The notes: generated by a model not told the origin, from the letters alone. DNA of 64,000 nucleotides from Natrinema gelatinilyticum (GCF_024266705.1 NZ_CP100756.1:1674001-1738000); one strand, 5' to 3'. Shown: positions 17,952 to 27,349, numbered from the stretch's first letter. Numbers and translations: made by a program.

Positions 17952-18110
17952 TCACTGAAGAACGGAGCGTTCGTACTCTGCGATTTCGACCGATCCACAG
18001 GACAGACACTTCCAGTCAGTCGGTTCAAGCATCGTCCCGCAATCCCGGCACTCACGAACAACCTCATCGTCATTAACCAACCACCGCCGAACCGCGGTGG
18101 TATAGGACAT
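17952..18110 (-). CDS. 52-aa double-CxxC zinc micro-protein
   Basis: Reads MSYTTAVRRWLVNDDEVVRE, then CRDCGTMLEP, WKCLSCGSVE and a short acidic tail to TGA. Two CxxC pairs spaced 15 residues apart form a classic zinc ribbon. It is too short for most gene callers, but the motif spacing and clean ATG-to-stop frame support it. It lies immediately left of the IS5-type element; the insertion site (18203) is 92 bp upstream of its start and may have displaced its promoter. Confidence 0.65.
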   Translation of the reverse strand: MSYTTAVRRWLVNDDEVVRECRDCGTMLEPTDWKCLSCGSVEIAEYERSVLQ

Positions 18111-18194
18111 ACGCTCTCATCTCAGAAGGCTGCCGCAAAGACTGTTCTCCTTTCCCCTGCTTGGACTAGCTGAACTGCTATGCTCGTCCATTCG

Positions 18195-18202
18195 TCTCTA
18201 GC
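18195..18202. repeat. Target-site duplication, left (TCTCTAGC)
   Basis: 8-bp direct repeat identical to 19143-19150, flanking the IS5-type element. Confidence 0.92.
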
Positions 18203-19142
18203 GGCCGTGTTGAATCGCCATACGGAATCGGAATTCACTGTTTCACGGCACGCTTGATGTTGTAGACGACACACATCAGGGCGATTTCGCGGAACTCACG
18301 GAACCAAGAACGCGCTCGCACGGCGAAGCCGAGCGAGCGCTTGACAGCCGAGTTCACGGTTTCCGTCATAGAGCGCTGATTGTAGCGTTGTTCGTCGATT
18401 CTGGCGTTGTGCGCGTGGTCGTACGGAGCGAAGATACGATGCTTGATCAGCGGTCTGATGCCGAGTTCACGGAGTGCTTCGCGGAGCGATTGCTTGTCGT
18501 AGCCCTTATCGGCGGCCAGAGACCGCAGATCGCCCGCGTTTCGGCGGGCGATCTGCTCGGCGAGGTCTGCGTCACTTCCTTCCCGGTTTGTCGAGCAGTG
18601 TACGTCGAGGACGGCTTGAGACTCCGTATCGACGAGTTTCGTCACTTTGAGCTTCTGGACGCGGTAGCTTATTCGCTGACAGTAATGACGGCTCGCGGCT
18701 GATCGCTCGTAGAATGTGGCGTCAATAGCGCCGTGTTTCGAGGGATCGTGCAGCTGCGCCGACTGGCGCAGCAGCACTCGACAGACGCTCATACTGATCC
18801 GGTCGAACGCTTTACACAACGTGGATGGACAGGGGAGATCGGCCGCACTGAGGCCGATCTCCCCGGTTATTTGTGGCATCTCCTTGAGCAGGTCAATCGT
18901 CATCCGGTAGGACGTATCGAGGTAAATCCGCAGACAGTGGAGTGAAACGAGGGCATAGTCGGCGAATCCGCCGCCACCTTCCGGGGCGGCGGATTCGTCT
19001 CCATCGCCAGTAACGTTTTGAGCAATCGGCACAACTTCCCCAATGAAGCGGGAGATTTGCGTCATGAACACTCGCAGCCTCCCGCTTCAACTCCTTTGAT
19101 TTACTGACTTGTTCCGCCGCCGTCTAGTGATTCAACACAGCC
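18203..19142 (-). mobile_element. Intact IS5-family insertion sequence (940 bp)
   Basis: Bounded by imperfect 16-bp terminal inverted repeats (GGCCGTGTTGAATCGC on the left, GGCTGTGTTGAATCAC on the right, two mismatches) and flanked by perfect 8-bp direct repeats TCTCTAGC. It contains a single full-length transposase gene on the minus strand. Identical target duplications and an open transposase frame indicate a recent, possibly active insertion. Confidence 0.92.
18235..19071 (-). CDS. IS5-family transposase (DDE)
   Basis: A 278-aa transposase with the DDE triad visible: D in KHGAIDATFYERS, D in SLAADKGYDKQSLRE, and E in QRSMTETVNSAVKRSLG with the downstream Y-x2-R-x3-E-like basic region of IS5/IS4 elements. 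It resembles haloarchaeal ISH-type IS5 transposases. The frame is complete from start to stop within the 940-bp element. Confidence 0.93.
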   Translation of the reverse strand: MFMTQISRFIGEVVPIAQNVTGDGDESAAPEGGGGFADYALVSLHCLRIYLDTSYRMTIDLLKEMPQITGEIGLSAADLPCPSTLCKAFDRISMSVCRVLLRQSAQLHDPSKHGAIDATFYERSAASRHYCQRISYRVQKLKVTKLVDTESQAVLDVHCSTNREGSDADLAEQIARRNAGDLRSLAADKGYDKQSLREALRELGIRPLIKHRIFAPYDHAHNARIDEQRYNQRSMTETVNSAVKRSLGFAVRARSWFREFREIALMCVVYNIKRAVKQ

Positions 19143-19150
19143 TCTCTAGC
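19143..19150. repeat. Target-site duplication, right (TCTCTAGC)
   Basis: Right copy of the 8-bp duplication made on insertion of the IS5-type element. Confidence 0.92.
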
Positions 19151-19981
19151 ACTCGGAGGGATATCCAGAACGCTGGAGAGCATCGCCGGGCGAGGACGGG
19201 CCCCGCCGGACGGTCAGTCGTTCCAGAACTCCTCGTGCTGGTGTTCGTTCAGGACGTAGGTCAACTGGTCGCTCAGGAAATTACCCGGAATGTCGAAGTA
19301 ACACGGTCCCCGACCTCGAAGTAGCCAGTCCACGGGTACTCGTCGTCCTCCGTGAGCAACTCCTCGGGGAACGACAGTCTCCCCTCGTCAGAGACGGCGC
19401 TCGAGTCGATGCGGTTGAACTCGGCGTGTTCGTCGAGAGTCCGCTGCGACCGGGTCACGACGACCTGTTCGGCCGAAGGGTCGAACACCCAGTAGGCTTC
19501 GACCCCGAGGTGAGGACGTCCCACTCGGTGACCGCCGAAGGGAACGATAGGCGAGCGTCGTCGGGATCGATACGTGCCTGTCCGAGGTCCTGTGGTGGTG
19601 ACTCCGGGTTACTCCTCGTCGATTGTGTTCGTTGGTTGCCGCGCCAAATGACCTCACGACGCGCCGGAGTTCTGCCGGTTAGTACGGCGTCGTGGGAATG
19701 GGGACGTACAGCGCCGTAAAGGTGGGCGTGAGCGCGTTCACTCGCACACTCGCCGCCGAGTAGATCGACGACGATGTCCGCGTAACCGCGGTCGAGCCAG
19801 GTTCGTCGCCAACTCTGCGCGGAAATTCTCGAGGTATTGTAACTCGATCTACCATCGGTGCTGAGCGATCGCAACTCCTCGGCAACTGATCTTCAGTCCT
19901 TGCTGAATTCGCGCGTTGTCTCTCGCACGCCCGTGCTATCAGATTCTGTATGGTAGCGGACCAAAACTATGAATCGCGCTG
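19151..19981 (-). pseudogene. Decayed coding sequence between IS element and repeat A
   Basis: Minus-strand fragments in different frames look once-coding: a frame reading AYWVFDPSAEQVVVTRSQRT and LSFPEELLTEDDEYPWTGYF (19273-19524), a further segment SDQLTYVLNEHQHEEFWND before a stop at about 19213, and another frame containing TWLDRGYADIVVDLLGGECA (19455-19874). No single frame is intact and no family is recognised. The region is probably one or two frameshifted genes. Confidence 0.4.
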
Positions 19982-20468
19982 GTGAACTACTCCGCCCTAC
20001 CGCGCTCGGGCCTCCCCGGCCCTCGCTTGGTGCGGACGGAGCGTCCTGTTTCTGTGTCGGAACGTGCAGGAACAGATCCCACAGCGTCCACAAGACGCGG
20101 AGCGTCTCGTGCGGCCCGGCAGAACGCTGTTGGCGTTCTGCGGACGGTTCCAGACTCCGCAGGCGACTTCCCTTGACAGGTGGTTCGGAGTGTCCCGCTC
20201 CTACCGGTTGGACACTCGACCACAACCGACGATGCACGCTTGTTGTCGCGTTTGAACACCGCCGGAAGCGTGGTGAGCATCTTATTACCACCTTCGATCG
20301 AAGGCGTAGTAAGGGTGCCGATTCACACGAAACCAAGACGTGCGGGCGCTGTCTCCCCTCCCTGCTTGCTTCGCTCGCTGCGGATAGTGCGGGACCGTCG
20401 GTCCCGCTGACCATGCGAACGGCGTCGCCGTGAGCAGAAGGGGGCTTAGCGCCCTCAATTACAGCTAA
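19982..20468 (+). repeat. Repeat-A copy 3 (487 bp)
   Basis: Same length and ends as copy 2 (8580-9066), with about four substitutions seen by eye, for example at the CCCTTGACAGG segment and at GATAGTGCGG. It ends 6 bp before the stop codon of the flavoprotein gene that follows on the minus strand, so again it lies at a gene's 3' end. Confidence 0.9.
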
Positions 20469-20474
20469 TCGCTA

Positions 20475-22223
20475 TCAGACTCGCTCGCCGAGGCGCCTGG
20501 TTGCTCCCCGCAATGACTGCGTCACTTCCGCCGGATGGGGCAGACCGAGCCGGTATCGGAATCGATCCTGGCGCTTGAACGGTTCGAACACAGCGGGTTC
20601 TTCGAGCCCCCAGATCTGCGCCTGTCGACCGCCCGTCCCCCGCCGATCGAGAATCGCGTTGGCAGCGCGGCGGCCGGCTTCGTTGGCCGACTCCATCGAG
20701 GCCAGATCGGCGTTCGTCCGCACGTAATCGCTCGCCAGTGTCAGATTGCCGACGGCGACGTCGGCCGGCGGCCGATTTCGCAGCGAACCGACGGTGTTGA
20801 TCAGAAGTGGCGACTGGTTTTCGACGCCCACCTCGTCGAGGGCTTCTTCTTCCGCTGGTCGGGACCTCTCCAAGTTCACCCGACGGTGCTCCGCGCGGTC
20901 GCCGTCCGCCAGTGGCCTCTCCGACGAACCGCCGGGTTCTACGATCGCCGGGTCGAGGAACCAGTCGACCAACAGTTCGTCGCGTAATCGCTCGTCGGGC
21001 CCGTTTAAGTGCCGTTTCAGCTGTTCCCAGATCTCCGCGGCGACCTCGTCGCGCGTACACTCTCTCGCGGGCTTGTCGTACAGGACACCCGGGGTATCCC
21101 AGTCGGACGCGATCACCGAGAGCACCCCCTCGACGTCATCGGGGCTACGGCTTTCGATGTCGGTGCCGGTCCAGAACTGCCGCTGTGAGATCGATGTCAG
21201 CGCCCACGGAGCGTCGGCGTAGACCTGATGCCCGCGCGTCAACTCGACGTCCTCGGCGAGGTAGAACTGGATGCCGCTCATCCAGGCCGTCTCGAGCCGG
21301 CTGATCCGGTCGAGTTCAGGCACGGTACGGGCCAGCGCGGGCGGGATCACCTCGGGGGCAACCTCGACCGGCACGGCGAGGACGTACTCGTCGGCCGATA
21401 TCGTCCGTTCGTTCGCGGCGACAGATCGGCCATCGGCCACCACGGCGCCGGTAACGCGTCGGCCGTTCGACTCGAGCCGCTGGACGGGGGTATTCGGGCG
21501 GAATTCGACCTCAAGTGTCTCGAGGTGGCGGAGCCAGGGATCGATCCAGGCCTCGCTCGTCGGCGCGTTCAGGACGCGTTCGGTCGGCCGCGTCGGATCG
21601 AGTTGGCCGAACAGTAGCTGCAGGTAGACGGTGCCGATCGTCCGAGCGCTTCCCACTTGCGGCCGCAACGCGACGAGCGACTGGACGGCGAACGCGAGCC
21701 GGTCGCGAAACTCCGGGGAGCGGTTTTCGGCGTCGATGAATTCCCACCAGGAAACGTCGTCGAGTTCCTCCTCGCGTCGAGCCTCGCAGGCGGTCAGCAG
21801 GTACAGCAGTCGCTCGAGCAGGAAGCGAACGTCCCGGGCAGGAAGTTCATCGGCGAACGCCGGCCGAAGCGACTCGAGCCAGCCGCGAACCGAGTCGGGG
21901 GTGCGCGTGTCGGCGATCCGCCCCGGTCCCGTCGTGCTCGCGATGAGCGTCGCCTCGGTTTCGACGAGGTTGTCCGCGACCGTCCCGTTCCCGTCGGGGA
22001 TCCGCTCCATCGTGTCGACGACGTGGCGGTAAAACGCTGGGAAGAACCGAAAGCCGTGTTCACCGTGCAGCGCCGCCGGTTCGTCCGCGATCGGTATCGA
22101 TCGAGCCTTTCCGCCGAAGCGGTCGTTCGCCTCGAAGATGGTCACGTCGAATCCGCGCTCGGCGAGCTCGTGGGCCGCGGTCAGGCCACCGATCCCGCCG
22201 CCGAGGACGGCAACGTCGGTCAT
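20475..22223 (-). CDS. FAD-dependent amine-oxidase/phytoene-desaturase-like protein
   Basis: A 582-aa flavoprotein with the N-terminal dinucleotide-binding motif VAVLGGGIGGLTAAHELAER, the second signature FEANDRFGGKARS and a C-terminal FAD-contact region (NLTLASDYVRTNADLASMES followed by NEAGRRAANAIL). It belongs to the amino-oxidase/hydroxysqualene dehydroxylase (HpnE)-like superfamily; substrate unknown. It lies 211 bp downstream of the isochorismatase-type gene on the same strand and could be the last gene of that cluster or independent. Its 3' end abuts repeat-A copy 3. Confidence 0.8.
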   Translation of the reverse strand: MTDVAVLGGGIGGLTAAHELAERGFDVTIFEANDRFGGKARSIPIADEPAALHGEHGFRFFPAFYRHVVDTMERIPDGNGTVADNLVETEATLIASTTGPGRIADTRTPDSVRGWLESLRPAFADELPARDVRFLLERLLYLLTACEARREEELDDVSWWEFIDAENRSPEFRDRLAFAVQSLVALRPQVGSARTIGTVYLQLLFGQLDPTRPTERVLNAPTSEAWIDPWLRHLETLEVEFRPNTPVQRLESNGRRVTGAVVADGRSVAANERTISADEYVLAVPVEVAPEVIPPALARTVPELDRISRLETAWMSGIQFYLAEDVELTRGHQVYADAPWALTSISQRQFWTGTDIESRSPDDVEGVLSVIASDWDTPGVLYDKPARECTRDEVAAEIWEQLKRHLNGPDERLRDELLVDWFLDPAIVEPGGSSERPLADGDRAEHRRVNLERSRPAEEEALDEVGVENQSPLLINTVGSLRNRPPADVAVGNLTLASDYVRTNADLASMESANEAGRRAANAILDRRGTGGRQAQIWGLEEPAVFEPFKRQDRFRYRLGLPHPAEVTQSLRGATRRLGERV

Positions 22224-22434
22224 TGCTGTTCGGTGCGTGCTCCATCCAGATAACGGCCGTCCCTAACGACGCGACGTCCCTGCCCGCGAACCGAACGCCG
22301 GTTACCGACGGAGCGGCCCGGTACGGACACGAGAAGCGGTGGCTGGGGACATCGTTTCGAAACGTGGGTGGGTGCGCCGACGCGCGTCGACAGCCGGCCG
22401 CGGCCGAAACGGATCTCCCGGGCGGAATCGGTCG

Positions 22435-23076
22435 TCACTCTCCGACGAACCCGTCGAGTTGTTCGAGGATGCCGTCCGTCGTCACGACGTCCCCGTACTT
22501 CGCGTCGATGTCGAAGAGGTTCGCTCGGTGCGGTCCCTCTGCCCTGTCGCCGACGGCATCGGCGGGCACAATCGTACGGTAGCCGTGCTGGAGGCTATCG
22601 ACCGCCGTTGCGCGGACGCAGCCGCTTGTCGTCACGCCGGCGATGACGAGTGTATCGACGCGGTTCGTCGTCAGCTCTGATTGCAGGTCGGTGCCGAAGA
22701 AGGCGCTCGCGTACTTCTTGAGGATGACGCGCTCGTCCTCAATCGGTGCGATTCGGTCGTCCACCTCGACACGTTCGGTGCCGAGTCGCAACTCCTTGAG
22801 CGCGGGTACTTTTTCGACGAATCTCCCCGCGTCGCCGTACGATTCCTCGAATGCGACGGTCGTGAAATACCGTGGGAGATCGGATTTTCGAAACGCCTCG
22901 AGCAGGCGGTCAGTTTGCTCGAGGACGTCTCCGACGGCCGTCCCGAGGTTCGAGTCCGGGTCAGTGAACGCGTTGATGAGGTCGATGACGATCAGCGCCG
23001 GGCGGTCTCCCATGCCGACGGGTTCGCCGAACTGGAGTTCGGCGTAGCGGTCTTCAGTGGCGTCGATCCAGTCCAT
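22435..23076 (-). CDS. Isochorismatase-fold cysteine amidohydrolase
   Basis: A 213-aa hydrolase with the complete catalytic triad of the cysteine-hydrolase superfamily: D32 (VIDLINAF), K120/K121 (ILKKYASAFFGT) and C153 (GVTTSGCVRATAVD). The closest functional types are N-carbamoylsarcosine amidase and related ureido/amide hydrolases. It is 119 bp downstream of hyuB on the same strand; hydantoinase plus N-carbamoyl amidohydrolase is a logical two-step ring-opening and deamidation route. The exact substrate is not determined. Confidence 0.88.
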   Translation of the reverse strand: MDWIDATEDRYAELQFGEPVGMGDRPALIVIDLINAFTDPDSNLGTAVGDVLEQTDRLLEAFRKSDLPRYFTTVAFEESYGDAGRFVEKVPALKELRLGTERVEVDDRIAPIEDERVILKKYASAFFGTDLQSELTTNRVDTLVIAGVTTSGCVRATAVDSLQHGYRTIVPADAVGDRAEGPHRANLFDIDAKYGDVVTTDGILEQLDGFVGE

Positions 23077-23195
23077 GAATTGGCTCTCGTTGTGCGATCT
23101 GGTCTGCGGCGTGCAGTACGGATCTGTATCAGCGGATTCGTGAGCGGTGTGTGGGTGGTGGATGGTCGGTGGTGCGCGAGTGTCCGATGGGCGGG

Positions 23196-25064
23196 TCAGT
23201 TGTGCCGGTCGTCGAACTCGTGGCGCTCCGCGGCGATCCGTTCGGCCAGATCCTCGTCGTTCAGTAGCGGTCCGTAGTCGAATTCCTCGAGGTCGTCGCG
23301 CCGCTCGCGGATCTCTGCGCGTCTGTCGTCGGTTGCGGCTCCGTCGACGGTTCCGTCGTCGCCGACTACCACGCCGTACTCCTCGCGGGCGGCCGCGGAG
23401 GAGACGAGCCCCCGCCGGACTTCCGTGGCGACCAGTTCGGGATCTCGCTCGAGCGGATCGCCCAGGCCGCCGCCGCCAGCGGTCCGGAAGACGAGTCTAT
23501 CGCCGGCGGAGACGGGAACGTTCTCGACCTTCGAGGGGAGTTCCTCCTCGCTCCCGTCGGTTCTGACGAGCTTCTTCTCGCTGGTTCCGGCGTGTTTTCC
23601 GCCGTCGACTCCCCACGGGTAGGTGTGCGCGCGATCGTCCTGGAACGTGATCGCGCCGTCTTCCTCGAACGTGTAGACCTTCGTGATGCCGTGGCCGCCG
23701 CGGAACTTGCCAGCCCCGCCGGTGTCGGCGCGCGTACTGTACTCGTCGATGGTGAGTGGGTAGTAGGCCTCCTGATACTCCGCGGGGACGGTTCGGAACA
23801 GCGGCCACCAGGAGTGGCCGTCGAGTCCATCGCCACCGGGTCGGGCGGGGATGCCCCCGTAGAGGATCTCGAGCATCTGGAAGTCGTTGCCCTCGGAATC
23901 GGTGCCAGCGTACACGAGGTTCGGCGAGGTCCCGTAGCTCCCCGCGACCGAGAAGCCGTCGATGAGCTTCGAGAAAGTCGCCTGCAGGACGTCGAACTGG
24001 CGGGCCATCAGCGGCAGGCGGTTGCCCAGCGCGGCCGGGAACTCCGGCTGCACGACGCTCCCTTCGGGCAAGTTGACCTCGAAGAGGTCGTAGTACCCGT
24101 CGTTGAACGTCAGCAGCGGGTCGAAGGCCATGATGAGGAAGACCCCGGTGAACATCTTGAACATCTTCTCGTTGAGCAGGAAGTTCACCGTCCCGGGAAC
24201 CTGCGCGTCGGTCCCCCCCCAGTCGAGGTGGACGGTATCCCCCTCGCGGTAGATCTCGAGGTGAAGCTTGATCGGGCCATTGCCCATGCCGTCGTCGTCG
24301 ACGTGGTCCTCGAAGGTGTAGCGCTCGCCGTCGGGCACGAACTCGCGGATGAGATTAATCATTCCATCGCGGGTTCGATCGAGGATGGCATCGCAGCCTT
24401 CCAGGTAGGTCTCCCTGCCGAATCGGTCGCAAAGTTCCTGTACGCGCGATTCGGCGACGGCGGTGCCAGCCGCGAGCGCCTTGATATCTGCTTCCGCGTG
24501 CTCGGGGAGGCGTGTGTTGTGTGCGAACGTCTCGAGGAGTTCGCCGTCGAACTCGCCTTCCTTGTACAGTTTTACCGGGGGCAGACGCATTCCTTCCTCG
24601 AAGATGGTTGTGGCCTGGACTGGCATGCTGCCGGGCGTCTTCCCGCCCACGTCCATCAGATTTCCCCACTGGCTGCCGAAGCCGACGAGTTCGTCGTCGT
24701 CAAAGATTGGGCGTAGCAACAGCATGTCCGGCGTATGCGAGACCGCCCCTGCGCACATGTAGGGGTCGTTCGTGGCGACGACGTCGCCATCGTTTAGATC
24801 GTCCCAGCCGAACGGGGCGTTCTCGATGATTGTATCGATAGCGCTGCCGAACTGCCCCATGACCATCCGGCCCTGCGGGTCGGCGATCAGGGGGAACTGG
24901 TCGGACTGTTCCCGGATGACCGGGCTGATCGCCGTCGTCTCCACGACGCGGTCCATCTCGTGACGCGTGTTCGAGAGCGTGCTTTCGATGATGTCGAGGG
25001 TCGTCGCGTCGATGTCGTGGTCGCCCACGAAGTCGGGCGTGGCGTCTACTGCGTGCTGGCTCAT
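23196..25064 (-). CDS. hyuB: Hydantoinase/oxoprolinase family protein, subunit B
   Basis: A 622-aa HyuB/5-oxoprolinase C-half-like subunit. It has SNTRHEMDRVVETTAISPVI near the start, the motif DVVATNDPYMCAGAVSHTPD, and the C-terminal GAGKFRGGHGI and AGGGGLGDPLERDP segments. These ATP-dependent heteromers hydrolyse cyclic amides (hydantoins, 5-oxoproline, caprolactam) or carboxylate ketones. The start overlaps the stop of hyuA by 4 bp (ATGA), so translation is coupled. Substrate is not predictable from sequence. Confidence 0.93.
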   Translation of the reverse strand: MSQHAVDATPDFVGDHDIDATTLDIIESTLSNTRHEMDRVVETTAISPVIREQSDQFPLIADPQGRMVMGQFGSAIDTIIENAPFGWDDLNDGDVVATNDPYMCAGAVSHTPDMLLLRPIFDDDELVGFGSQWGNLMDVGGKTPGSMPVQATTIFEEGMRLPPVKLYKEGEFDGELLETFAHNTRLPEHAEADIKALAAGTAVAESRVQELCDRFGRETYLEGCDAILDRTRDGMINLIREFVPDGERYTFEDHVDDDGMGNGPIKLHLEIYREGDTVHLDWGGTDAQVPGTVNFLLNEKMFKMFTGVFLIMAFDPLLTFNDGYYDLFEVNLPEGSVVQPEFPAALGNRLPLMARQFDVLQATFSKLIDGFSVAGSYGTSPNLVYAGTDSEGNDFQMLEILYGGIPARPGGDGLDGHSWWPLFRTVPAEYQEAYYPLTIDEYSTRADTGGAGKFRGGHGITKVYTFEEDGAITFQDDRAHTYPWGVDGGKHAGTSEKKLVRTDGSEEELPSKVENVPVSAGDRLVFRTAGGGGLGDPLERDPELVATEVRRGLVSSAAAREEYGVVVGDDGTVDGAATDDRRAEIRERRDDLEEFDYGPLLNDEDLAERIAAERHEFDDRHN

Positions 25065-27124
25065 TTGGAATCACTCCGGTTGATCTCGAGGTTCGCGTAC
25101 CGATCGACCGTCGCCGCGTGGTCGGGTTGGACGACGACGGTCGAGTCGTCGTCGGTGACGATCGCCGGCCCGTCGATCACGTTTCCGGGTCGTAACCGCT
25201 CGCGGTCGTAGATCGCCGTCTCGCGGTAGTCGTCGTCGAAGAAGACGTCCTGCGTCCCGACGCGGGCCTCGCTCGCGTCCTCGTCACCGAGTTCGCTCTC
25301 TTCGAGCGTGACCCCCTGTAACGTTCCCTTGCCGATGACGCGGAGGTTCGCGATCTCGAGGGGTGCGGCGAGCGAGAAGCCGAAGCGCTGATCGTGGCGC
25401 GCTTCGAAGTCGCCTTTGATCTCCGCGATGCCGTCGTCGGTCCGGAGGTTCGTCACGTCGATCGGGATGGACATCTGGACGTCCTGGCGGTAGTACCGAC
25501 AGTCAGCGTAGTACTCGAAGGCGTGATCCTCGTCGGCGACGCCTTCGGACGCGAGCCAGTCCGTCGCTTCGTCTTTCAGATCCTGATAGGAGTCGTACAC
25601 TTCCTCGCCGTCGACGTCCAGGTCCGTCTTCAGGTAGGTTTCGGAGAACTCGTTCTGAACGTCGCTAGTCAGGAAGCCGAACGCGCTCATGACGCCCGGG
25701 CCCGGTGGGACGATCAGGGGGTAGGCGTCCATCACGTCGGCCAGCGCGTTGGCGTGCATCGGGCCGGCGCCACCGAAGGCGACGAGTCCGAAGTCGCGCG
25801 GATCGTAGCCGCGCTCGACGGAAACGACGCGGAGCGCACCGTACATGTTCTCGTTGACGATGTCGAGGATCGCCTGTGCGGCTTCCTCGACCGTACTGTC
25901 GCGTTCGTCGGCGATCGTTCGAACGGCGGTACGGGCCGCATCGCGGTCCACGTCCATCTTCCCGCCGAGCCTGACGTTCGACGGGATCCGTCCGAGGACG
26001 ACGTTCGCGTCGGTTACGGTGGGTTCCTCGCCGCCTTGTCCGTAGCAGGCTGGCCCCGGATCTGCGCCGGCGCTCTCTGGCCCGACCTGGAGGGACCCGG
26101 AGAGCTGGACGCGGGCGATCGACCCTCCCCCCGCGCCGACCGTGTTGACGTCGACGGCTCGAGACTTGAACTCCCGATACCCGACTTTCGTCTGGCGGGT
26201 CGTTTCGGGGGTGCCGTCCTCGACCAGCGAGACGTCCGTCGACGTCCCGCCCATGTCCAGCGTGAGCACGTCCGGGATCCCTTTCTTTTCGGCGATGGTA
26301 GCGGCCCCGACGACACCCCCCGACGGCCCCGACAGGGCAAGTTCGACCGGTCGATGCTTCGCGGCCTCAGAGCTCATCAGTCCACCGTCGGATCGGACGA
26401 CGTTCATCGTCGCCGTCGAGCCGGCGTCCTCGAGCGAGTCGTCGAGGTCGTCGAGGTAGTCGATGACCTGCGGTCGCGCGTAATCGTTGATGACCGTCGT
26501 CAGCGTTCGCTCGTACTCGCCGTATTCCGGGACGATCTCCGCGGAAATCGACACCGGAAGGTCGGGATATTCCTCCTGAATGACGTCACGAACCTGTCGC
26601 TCGTGCGTCGGGTTCAGATACGAGTTCAACAGGGCGACGGTCAGCGACTCGACCCCCGATTCAGCGAGTTCCCGAACCGCGTCTCGGACCTCCGCCTCGT
26701 CGATCGGCTCGTGTTCAGTCCCGTCGGGCGATGCGATCCGTCCGCCGACGCTTCGCGTGTCGACGAGGTCGGCCAGGGGCGCCGGCTTTTCCATGTCCAT
26801 CCACCCGTAGAGCGGTCCCGGGGTCCATGCTCGTGCCAGGTGGAGGATGTCCTCGTGCCCGTCGCTCGTGAGGAGTCCGACTCGCGATCCGGTCTCCTCG
26901 AGCAGCATATTCGTGACGACGGTCGTGCCGTGAAACAACAAATTCAGGTCGCTAACGGTCGTGTCGGCTTTATTGACGGCCTCCCCGACCCCATCGATCA
27001 CGCCCTCCGACGGGTTCGCCGGCGTGGATAGCACTTTGTCGATCGTGAGTTCGTGGGTGTCCTCGTCGAAGACGATGACGTCAGTGAACGTCCCACCCAC
27101 GTCCACTCCTAAATTATGTGCCAT
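25061..27124 (-). CDS. hyuA: Hydantoinase/oxoprolinase family protein, subunit A
   Basis: A 687-aa HyuA subunit with the actin-like ATPase N-terminal motif NLGVDVGGTFTDVIVFDE, then DVLTLDMGGTSTDVSLVEDG and GLVAFGGAGPMHANALADVM. It supplies the ATP-binding and phosphorylating half of the HyuAB enzyme. It is the first gene of the leftward operon hyuA-hyuB-amidase, reading from a TATA box at 27189-27198. The same TATA 10-mer serves the divergent CoA-transferase gene. Confidence 0.93.
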   Translation of the reverse strand: MAHNLGVDVGGTFTDVIVFDEDTHELTIDKVLSTPANPSEGVIDGVGEAVNKADTTVSDLNLLFHGTTVVTNMLLEETGSRVGLLTSDGHEDILHLARAWTPGPLYGWMDMEKPAPLADLVDTRSVGGRIASPDGTEHEPIDEAEVRDAVRELAESGVESLTVALLNSYLNPTHERQVRDVIQEEYPDLPVSISAEIVPEYGEYERTLTTVINDYARPQVIDYLDDLDDSLEDAGSTATMNVVRSDGGLMSSEAAKHRPVELALSGPSGGVVGAATIAEKKGIPDVLTLDMGGTSTDVSLVEDGTPETTRQTKVGYREFKSRAVDVNTVGAGGGSIARVQLSGSLQVGPESAGADPGPACYGQGGEEPTVTDANVVLGRIPSNVRLGGKMDVDRDAARTAVRTIADERDSTVEEAAQAILDIVNENMYGALRVVSVERGYDPRDFGLVAFGGAGPMHANALADVMDAYPLIVPPGPGVMSAFGFLTSDVQNEFSETYLKTDLDVDGEEVYDSYQDLKDEATDWLASEGVADEDHAFEYYADCRYYRQDVQMSIPIDVTNLRTDDGIAEIKGDFEARHDQRFGFSLAAPLEIANLRVIGKGTLQGVTLEESELGDEDASEARVGTQDVFFDDDYRETAIYDRERLRPGNVIDGPAIVTDDDSTVVVQPDHAATVDRYANLEINRSDSK

Positions 27125-27188
27125 ACGTTATCAACGTCCACAACATGCATAGCTTCTCGAGTAAGCGTTCTCCCAACCAGTGAGGGTG

Positions 27189-27198
27189 GTTTATATAC
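27189..27198 (-). promoter_or_regulatory. TATA box of the hyuA operon
   Basis: Minus strand reads GTATATAAAC, about 65 bp upstream of the hyuA start. It is an exact match to the TATA 10-mer of the divergent operon at 27340-27349. Confidence 0.65.
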
Positions 27199-27339
27199 GG
27201 GCCGGCGACGGGTGCTGCAGCCAGCGTGAGCCCCCGATAGTGGCGACACGGTGAGGCCGTTCAGTTCGTCTCGAGTGGTGACATAGCGACTCGACTCGGA
27301 TCGGTCTTCCTCGAACGCTCGGTGTCGACGGACGCCCGT

Positions 27340-27349
27340 GTATATAAAC
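27340..27349 (+). promoter_or_regulatory. TATA box of the CoA-transferase operon
   Basis: GTATATAAAC, about 55 bp upstream of the chosen ATG at 27404. With its mirror copy at 27189-27198 it brackets a 141-bp region that is a natural place for shared operators. Confidence 0.65.

Noticed and set aside
6929..20468. The three repeat-A copies as a CRISPR-like or phage structure
   Set aside because: Copies are hundreds of bases long, far apart, in both orientations, with no spacers or cas/phage genes.
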